Positions 16,901 through 24,581 of a DNA stretch of 44,071 nucleotides are shown one piece after another. The stretch comes from Steroidobacteraceae bacterium. GTDB taxonomy: Bacteria; Pseudomonadota; Gammaproteobacteria; Steroidobacterales; Steroidobacteraceae. The translations under genes and the position numbers were made by a program. Below the pieces are notes generated by a model. The model saw nothing but the letters and a program-made list of their open reading frames with translations. It did no database searches and had not been told where the DNA came from. The stretch covers positions 1-44,071 of the forward strand of contig JAQSWD010000009.1 of assembly GCA_029266835.1 (NCBI GenBank), in the 5' to 3' direction. How positions within the stretch are numbered: position 1 is the first letter of the stretch; every line of letters begins with the position of its first letter.

Positions 16901-17101
16901 TCATTGGCCCAGCAGCTTCTTCACAGCGACGCTGCCCGACAGGCCGCCGCCACCGGTGACGCCACCGGTCAGGATGTTCGCAGCCGAGCCAGCGCGGCGG
17001 CGCATCGCATCGGCCGACGAGCGGTCGAGGATTTCCTGGTTGATCTTCGGGGCCTCGGGCAAAGGTGCCGGTGCCTTCGGTTTGCTGAACAGTGCGCCCA
17101 T
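16901..17101 (-). CDS. Small conserved virion-block protein, 66 aa
   Basis: Chosen start ATG 17101 with AGGGGAA upstream. MGALFSKPKAPAPLPEAPK is followed by DRSSADAMRRRAGSAANILTGG and a Gly-rich segment, a pattern recurring in short podovirus proteins between terminase and portal genes. Possibly a minor head protein; role unknown. Confidence 0.7.
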   Translation of the reverse strand: MGALFSKPKAPAPLPEAPKINQEILDRSSADAMRRRAGSAANILTGGVTGGGGLSGSVAVKKLLGQ

Positions 17102-17111
17102 GTGGGTTCCC

Positions 17112-18407
17112 CTAGAAAATCTGGTAGTCGGTGACAGCCTGGTGCGCGTCAACCGGACGCGAGCGGACCGGCATGGCGAACGTGAGCGCAAGCCCATCCC
17201 CGAGGTCAGGAGACGGAAGCCCGCGCTTCTTGATGTCATCCTTCGACTCGAGGATCAGCTTGTTGGCGGCATTGTAGCTGTACGTGGGTGCCGCGAGGTC
17301 TTGCTTCAGCGCCAGGTCATTCCACAGGCATCCGCCCGCCCGAACCCAATCGCGCAGCTTGAACCACATCTCGGCCCGCTTGTTCGCATAGTGCTGGTTG
17401 CCGGACTGCCCGCCAAAGTTGATCTCACTCACCCGGTGCCCGAGCTGCCGCAGCCGATCGATCACGCCCGAGCCGTTGCCGGCGTCGATGAACACGCCAG
17501 CCGGGCTCATCTCGTCCATGGCCTCGGCTACACGCGCGGCGAGCTCCATGTTGTCGATGCCACGGTAGATGCGCGGCTTGAGCATCTTGAGCCCCTGGCG
17601 GGGGACGATCGTGCTGCGGTCGCTGCCGAAGCGGGCCGGGTCGACGCCCAGCACCAGCGGCGCATGGCGCACATCACCGTCCTCGATCGTGCGCCGGCAC
17701 GCATCCTCAATCTCGGCCAGGCTCAGGAGCTGGTCATCGCCCGATGCGCTGAAGTCGCACAGCATCTCGCGTGCGAACGACTGCTCAGACGAGTCAGCGC
17801 GGATGCGCGCCACTTCACCAGCATCCAGCGCGTTCGTGTCGTACACCGTGAACCGTGCCGCGTGCCAGTCGGCCCGCCCGTCGAGCGCCCTGAAGAACAG
17901 GTCCGAGAACAGGTTCAGGCCGTTCGGTGTGCCGATGAACAGCGCCCAGCCCTTGCGGTCAGACAGGGCCGGCTGCAGGATGTCTTCCCAGGTTTCGGGG
18001 CGGATTTGTGCAACCTCGTCGACGACCACGCCATCAAGGCGCACGCCCCGCATAGCCTGGGGGTTATCTGCGCCATAGATCCTGATCATCGAGCCGTTGT
18101 GCTTGAAGCGCAGGTACAGCTCGGACTCGTTCACCTCGACGAGATTAGCCGCCATCAGCGGATCGCAGCGCTGCTTCAGGCGCTGCCACGCGATCACCTT
18201 AGCCTGTTTCAGCAGCGGTGCAACGTAGAAAAACAGGCCCAAGTCCTGTTTGAAGTTGAGCGCCGCGTTGATCAGCTCCATGATCGCGACTTCGGACTTG
18301 CCGCCGCGCCGGTGCACAGCGACTACCGTGAACCGCTCGCGCTTTGCGTGGACTTGTCGTTGCCAGGCGCGCGGCTTATAGCCGAGGTCAATCTGCCTGG
18401 TCGCCAT
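17112..18407 (-). CDS. terL: Terminase large subunit (ATPase/nuclease), 431 aa
   Basis: The ATPase part has an adenine-contacting YKPRAWQ, a Walker A-like VHRRGGKS at about residues 31-38, and Walker B DGVVVDEVA near 125-133. The nuclease part has LGVDPARFGSDRS (about 252), FIDAGNGSGVIDRL and the final acidic SPDLGDGLALTFA, consistent with an RNase H-like active site. It pumps DNA into the procapsid and cuts it. It overlaps the small subunit by 20 bases. Length is normal for this clade. Confidence 0.93.
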   Translation of the reverse strand: MATRQIDLGYKPRAWQRQVHAKRERFTVVAVHRRGGKSEVAIMELINAALNFKQDLGLFFYVAPLLKQAKVIAWQRLKQRCDPLMAANLVEVNESELYLRFKHNGSMIRIYGADNPQAMRGVRLDGVVVDEVAQIRPETWEDILQPALSDRKGWALFIGTPNGLNLFSDLFFRALDGRADWHAARFTVYDTNALDAGEVARIRADSSEQSFAREMLCDFSASGDDQLLSLAEIEDACRRTIEDGDVRHAPLVLGVDPARFGSDRSTIVPRQGLKMLKPRIYRGIDNMELAARVAEAMDEMSPAGVFIDAGNGSGVIDRLRQLGHRVSEINFGGQSGNQHYANKRAEMWFKLRDWVRAGGCLWNDLALKQDLAAPTYSYNAANKLILESKDDIKKRGLPSPDLGDGLALTFAMPVRSRPVDAHQAVTDYQIF

Positions 18408-18696
18408 CGGGGTCGGTATCCGTGCTGATGCCGGTCACGATCACGATAGGCCCGCCGCCGTCACCGGAGTGCTGCACGGTCATGGGGAGGACTTTACCGA
18501 TGAGGGACATGAACGTGGCCGGGTTCTCGTTCGCCTGGCGACGCAGATAGGTCACGCCGCCCTCTTCGTGCAGGGCCTGAAGGATCGTCTCCTTCAACTG
18601 CGTCGAGAGTTTGTTCGGCGTGCCTTTCTGCCGCCCACCCGTGCGGGGTTGGCCTGGCGGGCGCCCCCTTTTGCGGGGTGGTGTTGCGTTTTCCAT
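18388..18696 (-). CDS. terS: Terminase small subunit-like protein, 102 aa
   Basis: A basic N-terminal tail (RKRGRPPGQPRTGGRQKGTPNK), resembling an AT-hook, leads to helical segments (LSTQLKETILQALHEEGG, YLRRQANENPATFMSLIGKVLP). This layout is that of short phage terminase small subunits that recognise the packaging site. Position immediately before terL supports the call. ATG 18696 follows AGGGAC. Confidence 0.8.
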   Translation of the reverse strand: MENATPPRKRGRPPGQPRTGGRQKGTPNKLSTQLKETILQALHEEGGVTYLRRQANENPATFMSLIGKVLPMTVQHSGDGGGPIVIVTGISTDTDPDGDQAD

Positions 18697-18715
18697 CTGT
18701 CCCTATTTTCGATTT

Positions 18716-18781
18716 TCAGAGGTCAAGCCACTCTGCGGCAAGTCCAGCCAGATACCCGATGACGATGCACAGGATATCCAC
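18716..18781 (-). CDS. Possible 21-aa membrane peptide
   Basis: GTG 18781 follows GGGAG at ideal spacing just after the 36-aa gene; the peptide DILCIVIGYLAGLAAEWLDL is one hydrophobic helix with acidic ends. A competing ATG at 18794 in another frame gives a 23-residue basic peptide. Too short to be certain. Confidence 0.35.
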   Translation of the reverse strand: MDILCIVIGYLAGLAAEWLDL

Positions 18782-18793
18782 AGCGTACTCCCA

Positions 18794-18904
18794 TCAGCGG
18801 CGGCGCGGGGTGCGATCCTGCCACAGGAAGTACGCAGCCGGGGCAACGATCGTCAGCAGGAAGCCGAGCGAGTCGACGAGGAGGAAGTAGGCGTGGGTGG
18901 ACAT
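18794..18904 (-). CDS. Small single-pass membrane protein, 36 aa
   Basis: MSTHAYFLLVDSLGFLLTIV continues with APAAYFLWQDRTPRRR: one membrane helix with a positively charged C-terminal end, expected to lie inside the cell. First gene after the promoter/operator at 18917-18933. Function unknown. Confidence 0.55.
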   Translation of the reverse strand: MSTHAYFLLVDSLGFLLTIVAPAAYFLWQDRTPRRR

Positions 18905-18916
18905 GGTTGTGGTTCC

Positions 18917-18933
18917 GTGTTGCGATGATAGCA
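18917..18933 (-). promoter_or_regulatory. Extended -10 promoter overlapping an operator-like box (GTGTTGCGATGAT)
   Basis: Minus strand TGC-TATCAT (18925-18933) is an extended -10 element without a convincing -35. The plus-strand GTGTTGCGATGAT (18917-18929) overlaps it and matches 13 bases of the box at 19594. It would drive the small membrane genes and the terminase block. Confidence 0.5.
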
Positions 18934-18975
18934 GGGGTGCGGGTGGTGTGCGCGTGATTCGGGCGGTCGGATCGC

Positions 18976-19443
18976 TCAGAAACTCCGCTCAATCGCGATG
19001 TGCTGAAACACCCCTCCCTTCGCCGGCCCGATGAAGTACCGCAGCGAGACGCCTGCGGGGCCTTCCAGGCGCACGGACGGCAGCAACATGGGGCGGAGTA
19101 CCCCGACGCCATGAACGCGCCTGTATCCGGTCGCCAGCACGGTCGTGACTGCGGGCTGCAGCGGGCCGAAGGTGGGGCCTTGCCAGGTCCAGCCTGCGTA
19201 TGCCGTGTTGAACCCGTAGCTGTTGCGGTACGCGCCCAGGGTCAGGCCTGAGTCGGCGATGAAGTACGCGCCGAAGTTCCGGTTGTTGTAGTTCTCGCGA
19301 TAGGTCGTGCCGTCAGGGCGGGTGAGTTCGTGCGTTGCGGATTCGTGCCGCGAGAACAGGTGGACGCCGAAGGTGTCGGCCTGGGCGATTTCCGGCAGCG
19401 CGGTGACTGCGAGGATGGCGGCGGCGATGAGGTGAGCGCGCAT
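18976..19443 (-). CDS. Exported protein with signal peptide, possibly outer-membrane beta-barrel, 155 aa
   Basis: ATG 19443 begins MRAHLIAAAILAVTALPEIAQA, a signal peptide likely cut after AQA. The mature part alternates aromatic and polar residues in short strands (NNRNFGAYFIADSGLTLGAY, TAYAGWTWQGPTFG, GVSLRYFIGPAKGG) and ends in Phe (IERSF), as outer-membrane barrels do. A longer frame from 19641 lacks support. It is not part of virion or lysis blocks, so it may be a moron altering the infected cell surface, for example superinfection exclusion. Function inferred only. Confidence 0.6.
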   Translation of the reverse strand: MRAHLIAAAILAVTALPEIAQADTFGVHLFSRHESATHELTRPDGTTYRENYNNRNFGAYFIADSGLTLGAYRNSYGFNTAYAGWTWQGPTFGPLQPAVTTVLATGYRRVHGVGVLRPMLLPSVRLEGPAGVSLRYFIGPAKGGVFQHIAIERSF

Positions 19444-19466
19444 GGTGGTTGTCCGGTTGTGCGGGG

Positions 19467-19580
19467 TTAGCCGCGTGTTGCGATGATGGAGTCGAGTTCG
19501 GCGACTGCCTGGTCCCACATGAACCATCCGAAGGCATGGTCGAGGTAGGTGACTTCGGGTTGGGGGAGGTGGTAGCGCAT
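19467..19580 (-). CDS. Small hypothetical protein, 37 aa
   Basis: ATG 19580 is preceded by GGAG and by a good promoter. The peptide MRYHLPQPEVTYLDHAFGWF then MWDQAVAELDSIIATRG looks like a short amphipathic fold. The codons for the last residues contain TGTTGCGATGATGG on the plus strand, another copy of the operator-like box. First gene of the leftward unit downstream of the origin. Confidence 0.5.
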   Translation of the reverse strand: MRYHLPQPEVTYLDHAFGWFMWDQAVAELDSIIATRG

Positions 19581-19593
19581 GGTGTCTGGCTCC

Positions 19594-19641
19594 GTGTTGC
19601 GATGATTGAATCATAGCCCATCGCTGCGAGGATTGCAACAC
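19594..19641 (-). promoter_or_regulatory. Strong promoter inside a paired operator-like element
   Basis: Minus strand TTGCAA (19633-19638), 17 bases, TATGAT (19610-19615). The element is bounded by face-to-face boxes GTGTTGCGATGATT (19594-19607) and GATTGCAACAC (19631-19641), so one box covers the start of transcription and the other the -35. It would be expected to be repressible by one dimeric regulator. Confidence 0.65.
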
Positions 19642-19948
19642 TGGTGTTTACCCTCGGAATCAGACTGGCACTGGCTCGGTTTTAGCCTGGCACAGGCTTG
19701 GCACCGGCATGATTCAACGCAACTACATGATTTCAATCATCTTTTTCTCTGGCACAACCTGGTGCAGGCAAATTTGTGACCGGCCAATAGCTTTATGTGT
19801 GTGTGTGTGTGTGTGTGTAGCTCTACCTATTTATCTTGCACCAGGTTGTGCCAATAGAAAATGATAATAAAATCAACAGCTTACGCAAGAATTTTCTGTT
19901 ACATAAGTTGTGCCAATCCTGCACCAGCACAGGCAATAGCCTGTGCCA
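19640..19948. other. Candidate replication origin: iterons, inverted repeat, GT tract, AT-rich stretch
   Basis: This is the longest non-coding stretch in the genome and stands out as AT-rich. Four TGGCAC units in plus orientation (19666, 19688, 19699, 19750) and three inverted GTGCCA units (19848, 19910, 19943) flank a central GT tract. An AT-rich segment (about 19854-19906) follows. A perfect hairpin GCACAGGC-AATA-GCCTGTGC lies at 19927-19946 next to the primase-helicase stop. Iterons beside a replication gene are typical of theta origins. No coding frame is convincing here. Confidence 0.65.
19750..19853. repeat. Perfect 17-bp inverted repeat around a GT dinucleotide tract
   Basis: TGGCACAACCTGGTGCA (19750-19766) and its exact complement (19837-19853) are separated by 70 bases. 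Between them lies an alternating TG run of 23 bases (19796-19818), a sequence type that slips and can adopt left-handed DNA. Confidence 0.9.
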
Positions 19949-22486
19949 TCAATCGAACTGCTCCGTCACACGCTGAAGCCTCACACCGGAGTACAGGTTC
20001 AACCTTGTGCCACCGTCGCGCGGCTGGCTGCGCCCGATGCCCGGGAACGCGGCCGAAAGGCGACGCCCGAACGTGATCATCGTTCCCGGATGCTCCATCC
20101 CCTGAGCCTGGCACCACGTCTTCCAGACCGCGAACAGGTCGTTTCGGTCGACCGCCGCATCGGGATGGACGACGCACTTCTCGGCCACGAAGGCCGCAAT
20201 CGGGCTCGCCTGCTCGCGCATCTCGTCGGCCAGCTCGCGCCCTGATTCGGGGGTCGCAAGGTATCCGCGCGCCTGCAAGCGCTGCAGGCCGTCCAGTGCC
20301 CACAGCACGATGCCGGGGAGCTCTTTGAGGAGGCGCACGGTCAGGCCGTGATCCTCGTGGCCCAGGAACGAGTGCGAGAACTTGAACATCACGAATCGGT
20401 TTGCGAGCGCGCCGGACGCGTCGCTGAACGCTGGCGTCTCGTTCGATGCCATGATGAACCGGGTGGAAAGCTTGCCGGACCACGAGCCCAGGAACTTGCG
20501 GTCGACCGTCAGGCTGTCCTCGCCGGTGATGCGCAGGATGTTCTCGACGATCGGTTGCTGGTCCGTCTTGCCCGACAGTCGCGCGTCGGAGATCATCGCG
20601 ACGCGCTTGCCCACGAGCGGCTGCAATCCGAACTGCGTGCCCAGGCTGGCGAGCGAGGGGCTAACCCGGTTGTGCTGGCCGACCATGTTCTCGAGCACGC
20701 GCAGGATAGTGCCTTTGCCGCAGCGGGGCGGCCCGATCATCATGAACGCTTTCTGCTGGCTGGTGTCGTCCGTCAGCATGTAGCCGAACACGCTGCCCAG
20801 CGTCTCGATGCTCTCCGGGTCTGCCGGCCAGAGCCCGGACAGGAAGCGCAGCCACTCGGTCGGCGCGGGCGCCGTGGCGTCGTAATCGAAGTCGAGCGCC
20901 GAGATGACGAACAGGCGCGGGTCGGATGGCATCATGCGGCGCGTCGGCGCGTGCAGGAACCCGTTACGGAACGCGATGATCTCGCCGGCAGGCACGTCGC
21001 CGGGCTCAGCGGTGATCCAGCTCGGAGGCTCAGGCAGATCGATGAAGCACACGGCGCGCAGCGCGTGCATGACGTTCTCGATGTGAGCTTTGTTCGGGCT
21101 GAACGCGACGACTTCCTTATCGCCGGTTTTCGGGTCCGTCTTGTGCGTCAGGCACGACGACATGAACGAGTAAAGCTGCTGGTGCAGGTACACCTGGTCC
21201 CGAACCACGTAGCGGTGGCCGTTCCAGGTGTAGAACTCGCCGCGCCAGAACAGCACCTTGCCATCATCAGGCAGGTTCGCCTGGAACAGTGCAGCGGTCT
21301 CGAGTGGGGTTGACGAGAAGATGAAGACGTCATCGGCGGGCGCTGGGCGCCTGCGCTTGGCCGGCAGCGCGATCACCTCGCCCCCCGAGGCGCCAGGCCC
21401 CGGGGTTTGATCGGCGCCGGCCTCCCGTGGAAAGGAGTGCACAGGGCCGGCGCTTGCGGAGTTGTTCGGCGAGGCAGTGGCCGACTGCGGCGCCACATCA
21501 CTACCCGCATTGACGTGTGATTGAAGTGTAGGCGATTTCTGACGAGCGGCGGCCGGAATCGGTGCGAGGACCGCAGCACGCGGCTTCGCCCAGGCGCGGA
21601 ACTCCGGCCAGGTCATCGTGCAGTCTGCGGCGTCCCAGCCGTCCGCCTGGTCGGCCACGTCCAGGATTTTCACCTCGGGACAGTGCTCGAGCAGATGCGC
21701 GCCGAGCGCAGCGGAGCACTTCGCGCCGGTCGCGTCAGCGTCAGGCCAGATCAGCACCTTGCGGCCATAGATCGGGCTGAAGTCGGTTTTCTGCCAGGCC
21801 ATCTCGCCGCCCGGCCAGGTCATGGCGACGTACACCTTGCCGGCCAGTGCGTGCGCAGCGTCGGCGGCTTTCTCGCCGGCCACGAGCAGCACCGGCGCGT
21901 CGGGTTTTTCGGCAAGCCGCTGCAGGCCGTACATCGGGCGCGGCTCCGGCCACTGGCCCATGCCCCAGCGCTCGCCGTCGTACGTCCAAGGGACGATCTG
22001 CTTGCGCTCGCCTGCCGGCTCATACCGGGCGACGTAGCCCAGCAGCTCGCCGTGCTCGTTCATGTACTGCCACACACGCACGGGGCGGCCGAACTTCGGG
22101 TGCGCGCAGTCGTGCAGGGCTACAGACTCAGGGACCGGCGACACGACGCGGCGGGTTGGCTCGGGGGCCGGCGCCGGTGTGCGCGGCTTCATCGGGCGCG
22201 GCGCGCGCGGGTTCACCTCGCCGCCGAGTTCCTTGTATGCGTCGATCATCGAGATCCCGTGGATTGCGGCGTACAGGTCGATCAGATCGCCACCGGTTTC
22301 CCCGGATGCGAAGTCGGCCCAGCGTCCGTTATTCAGGTTGATCGAGAGCGAGGTGCCGGGCTCGTTCGACAGACTGCCGACGACCCATTCCTTGCCCTGT
22401 CGCTTGCCGGCCGACAGCCAGCTCGAGACATGGCGCTCCGACGATTGCAGCAGCTCGGCTGCAAGCCCCTTGAAGTCGGCGCTCAT
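19949..22486 (-). CDS. Primase-helicase (TOPRIM-like plus SF3/D5-type helicase), 845 aa
   Basis: The start is ATG 22486, overlapping the upstream stop (ATGA). The N-terminal part (SLSINLNNGRWADFASGETG, DLIDLYAAIHG) matches primase-type DNA-binding regions. A TOPRIM-like segment has LLVAGEKAADAAHAL and WPDADATGAK (about 210-260). After a low-complexity linker (about 335-395) comes the helicase: Walker A GPPRCGKGT at about 583, then GKRVAMISDARL and FIMASNETPAFSD, as in P4/D5-like phage helicases. It should open and prime the origin, which lies just past its stop codon. No DNA polymerase gene was found, so host polymerase is probably used. Confidence 0.88.
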   Translation of the reverse strand: MSADFKGLAAELLQSSERHVSSWLSAGKRQGKEWVVGSLSNEPGTSLSINLNNGRWADFASGETGGDLIDLYAAIHGISMIDAYKELGGEVNPRAPRPMKPRTPAPAPEPTRRVVSPVPESVALHDCAHPKFGRPVRVWQYMNEHGELLGYVARYEPAGERKQIVPWTYDGERWGMGQWPEPRPMYGLQRLAEKPDAPVLLVAGEKAADAAHALAGKVYVAMTWPGGEMAWQKTDFSPIYGRKVLIWPDADATGAKCSAALGAHLLEHCPEVKILDVADQADGWDAADCTMTWPEFRAWAKPRAAVLAPIPAAARQKSPTLQSHVNAGSDVAPQSATASPNNSASAGPVHSFPREAGADQTPGPGASGGEVIALPAKRRRPAPADDVFIFSSTPLETAALFQANLPDDGKVLFWRGEFYTWNGHRYVVRDQVYLHQQLYSFMSSCLTHKTDPKTGDKEVVAFSPNKAHIENVMHALRAVCFIDLPEPPSWITAEPGDVPAGEIIAFRNGFLHAPTRRMMPSDPRLFVISALDFDYDATAPAPTEWLRFLSGLWPADPESIETLGSVFGYMLTDDTSQQKAFMMIGPPRCGKGTILRVLENMVGQHNRVSPSLASLGTQFGLQPLVGKRVAMISDARLSGKTDQQPIVENILRITGEDSLTVDRKFLGSWSGKLSTRFIMASNETPAFSDASGALANRFVMFKFSHSFLGHEDHGLTVRLLKELPGIVLWALDGLQRLQARGYLATPESGRELADEMREQASPIAAFVAEKCVVHPDAAVDRNDLFAVWKTWCQAQGMEHPGTMITFGRRLSAAFPGIGRSQPRDGGTRLNLYSGVRLQRVTEQFD

Positions 22487-22740
22487 GATGCGACGACAGG
22501 CGCGTTGTGCCGCACGCTGTGCTCGCCGCACTCCGTCCAGGCAGCGGTGAACGCGAGCTTGCCGGCGTCGGTCGGCTCGTCGAGCCAGTAGACCGTGAGT
22601 TCGCCCTTGTGGTCATGCACGCGCATGACGAGTCGATCGAGTTGCTTGGGGGAGAGCCCGAGGATTGCGGATGCAATGCGGGCGGCTTTGCGCAGGCGGT
22701 CGTCCCGGTAGGACACGCCCTCGTAGTTCGTGATTTCCAT
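22483..22740 (-). CDS. Hypothetical protein, 85 aa
   Basis: A compact alpha/beta protein (ARIASAILGLSPKQLDRLVMRVHDHKGELTVYWL) with AGGAGAA upstream of ATG 22740. Its stop overlaps the primase-helicase start. No family recognised; its position suggests a replication accessory role. Confidence 0.65.
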   Translation of the reverse strand: MEITNYEGVSYRDDRLRKAARIASAILGLSPKQLDRLVMRVHDHKGELTVYWLDEPTDAGKLAFTAAWTECGEHSVRHNAPVVAS

Positions 22741-22797
22741 GTGTTTCTCCTGCCGCGCTGCGAAGTGGGGGCGCGGCGGCCCCGGGTAACGAGATGG

Positions 22798-23004
22798 CTA
22801 GAACGGCATCGGATGCAGCAGGACCGTGCGCTTCACGGAGACGCACTCGAATGCCTCGGTCGCCTCAAGCACGTAAAAAACGTGCCCCTGATTGCCCTTG
22901 GCGAGACGTTGCGCCTCGGCTACAGCGCTTTCGTAGCTGCTGTGCGGCTGCGTTGGCGCGTGCCCGCGCGGGTTCCAGATGATCCAGAATTTTTCGTCGT
23001 TCAT
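22798..23004 (-). CDS. Small conserved phage protein, 68 aa
   Basis: EKFWIIWNPRGHAPTQPHSS followed by the helix AVAEAQRLAKGNQGHVFYVL is a fold seen in many short phage and prophage proteins of unknown function. It lies between the SSB-like gene and the primase block. A GAGGCTGA site precedes ATG 23004. Confidence 0.68.
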   Translation of the reverse strand: MNDEKFWIIWNPRGHAPTQPHSSYESAVAEAQRLAKGNQGHVFYVLEATEAFECVSVKRTVLLHPMPF

Positions 23005-23013
23005 GGTTCAGCC

Positions 23014-23307
23014 TCAGAACGGGATGTCGTCGTCCATGTCGGGGAACCCGGTCGGCGCCGGCTTAGCCGCAGGCTTCGGAGCCGCAGCGGGCGCTGCTGC
23101 CGGCTGGTCGTCCTTCTTGGTCAGCTTCACGCTGAAATACTTCTGACCTTCGAGCTTGCTGCCCGGGCGTCCTTCGTTGATCCAGGCGGCCACCCAGTAT
23201 TCGACGCCCTCCACGTCGATGGAGCCGTTGTAGTCCGGGTCTTTCTTGCCCTCGCGCTTCTTGTCGTTGCGCTTGATGATCCCGCTGTTCGTGTTGTCGT
23301 ACGCCAT
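23014..23307 (-). CDS. SSB-like protein with acidic C-terminal tip, 97 aa
   Basis: A small beta-barrel-like core (YNGSIDVEGVEYWVAAWINE, QKYFSVKLTKKD) is followed by an Ala/Pro/Lys linker and the tip DMDDDIPF, which matches the bacterial SSB C-terminal peptide used to recruit partner proteins. Such short proteins often serve phages as single-strand binding proteins. ATG 23307 is chosen; GTG 23310 is an alternative. It has its own candidate promoter. Confidence 0.7.
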   Translation of the reverse strand: MAYDNTNSGIIKRNDKKREGKKDPDYNGSIDVEGVEYWVAAWINEGRPGSKLEGQKYFSVKLTKKDDQPAAAPAAAPKPAAKPAPTGFPDMDDDIPF

Positions 23308-23349
23308 CACTGTCCTTTCGTTGCGCGCCCGAGATAGGCGCGTCGGATC

Positions 23350-23378
23350 AGTATAGCGCGGTGATGCGATGAGCGCAC
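23350..23378 (-). promoter_or_regulatory. Candidate promoter for the SSB-like gene with operator-like box
   Basis: Minus strand -10 TATACT (23350-23355) with weak -35 GTGCGC 17 bases upstream. The spacer contains TCATCGCATCAC (complement of 23361-23372), one base different from the TCATCGCAACAC box found elsewhere. Confidence 0.45.
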
Positions 23379-23397
23379 CACCGGTGACAGAAAATTC

Positions 23398-23811
23398 CTA
23401 CGAGCGCAGGAATTGCGCCATGTCCTCGACGGAGCGGACCTCGGTTGCCGCGCCGCCGGCAGAGTTCACGGCATCCCGCCAGCGAACTTGTGTCGGCGAC
23501 GAGCGGCCCTTAGCCGTCTTGACTTCGGCGCTGGCGAACTGAGCGATCGTCGTCCCGACGTCGGCTTGTGTGATGACGCGAGGACGCCACCCGATGCAGT
23601 CCCCGCTGCCCTCGACGAGCCCGAAGTTGATCCGGGCCGCCGACCCGCCCAGGCGCTCCGCTGTGGCCTGGCAGGCTTTCAGGATCGCCTCCCGGTGCTG
23701 CGGGCTTGAGCCCCGGACGACGAGACCGGTGCCGACGTTGTTGCGGAACAGTCGGGCGCCCAGCTTGGACGCCTCGACCATCAAGAGGCGCATCAGGTCG
23801 GCTTCTTTCAT
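23398..23811 (-). CDS. VRR-NUC domain nuclease, 137 aa
   Basis: The sequence follows the small phage VRR-NUC proteins: ARLFRNNVGTGLV, RINFGLVEGSGDCIGWRP (catalytic Asp), FASAEVKTAKGRSSPTQVRW (Glu-x-Lys) and NSAGGAATEVRSVED. Members cut branched or single-stranded DNA, consistent with processing of replication intermediates. It lies in the leftward replication operon. Confidence 0.85.
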   Translation of the reverse strand: MKEADLMRLLMVEASKLGARLFRNNVGTGLVVRGSSPQHREAILKACQATAERLGGSAARINFGLVEGSGDCIGWRPRVITQADVGTTIAQFASAEVKTAKGRSSPTQVRWRDAVNSAGGAATEVRSVEDMAQFLRS

Positions 23812-23812
23812 A

Positions 23813-24316
23813 TCAGCGCCCCGCGATCCGAGCCTCGGCGAACAACGCCCCGTAAGCCACCAGATCCTCGAGCGAATCCCGGTGCGGCTCGTCTCGCTGC
23901 TGGCTGCGCACCATCTTCAGGAGCGCCATCATCAGCCAGCCTTCAGACTCGGTGAGCGCGCGGCCGGTGATCGCGTTGAACGCGGTGACGGTATCGCCCA
24001 TGCTGCGCTCGCCGTCCTGGCTGTCGTACGTGGCAGCGCGCGCCTGCATGTGGCCGCCAGCAGCGGTGAGGATGTCCTGGGCGCGCGTGACGGTGGGCGG
24101 CTCGCCGTTCAGCCACTGCTCGACGGTGTCCGCGACGATGGCGGCCGGGCCCACTGCCGGATCCTCAATCTTCGGCCAGTCATCCGCCCGCCGCATGTGA
24201 TTCGCCGATCGCTCGACGTTGCACGCGCCGCAGTCGGTTTCGCATGAGCCGCAGGCGCCGGCCAGCGAGTCGACGAAGCGCGGCCCACCAGGATATGCAC
24301 GACCATTCACGAACAT
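23813..24316 (-). CDS. DUF6378-like phage protein, 167 aa
   Basis: An N-terminal part with a CGSCETDCGAC cluster is followed by a conserved block: AATYDSQDGERSMGDTVTAF, ITGRALTESEGWLMMALLKM, RDSLEDLVAYGALFAEA. This block is widespread in phages and annotated as DUF6378. It lies beside nuclease and helicase genes. Function unknown; the Cys cluster might bind a metal. Confidence 0.7.
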   Translation of the reverse strand: MFVNGRAYPGGPRFVDSLAGACGSCETDCGACNVERSANHMRRADDWPKIEDPAVGPAAIVADTVEQWLNGEPPTVTRAQDILTAAGGHMQARAATYDSQDGERSMGDTVTAFNAITGRALTESEGWLMMALLKMVRSQQRDEPHRDSLEDLVAYGALFAEARIAGR

Positions 24317-24325
24317 AAACTTCCC

Positions 24326-24574
24326 CTATTCCCCGCGCGCCGCCCACAGCGAACGCACGACAGTTTCTAAACGGCGCTGGGCTTCAGGCCCGAACTGCGC
24401 CCCGTAGTCGTCGATCCAGGCGCGTCGCCTGGCTACCGACCCGATACCGAGCACCACGCGCGCCGACTGGTCACGCTTCAGGCACTCGGCCCTCCACTGA
24501 GGGCAGTACGTGCACACCGATTCGCCCGTCAGCAATGTGACCGATCGACCCCGCCTGCATTCGCACTGGCTCAT
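24326..24574 (-). CDS. Cys-containing hypothetical protein, 82 aa
   Basis: Four Cys residues (SQCECRRG, SVCTYCPQW) suggest a small zinc site; the second half is helical (ARRRAWIDDYGAQFGPEAQRRL). Its ATG 24574 is just after the helicase stop (24582), without a clear ribosome site. A GATAAT element ends six bases before it, so a leaderless transcript is possible. Confidence 0.6.
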   Translation of the reverse strand: MSQCECRRGRSVTLLTGESVCTYCPQWRAECLKRDQSARVVLGIGSVARRRAWIDDYGAQFGPEAQRRLETVVRSLWAARGE

Positions 24575-24581
24575 GATGCGA

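Noticed and set aside
19796-19818. GT dinucleotide tract as a tandem-repeat phase-variation switch
   Set aside because: It lies in non-coding DNA with no reading frame to shift, so an origin or structural role is more likely.
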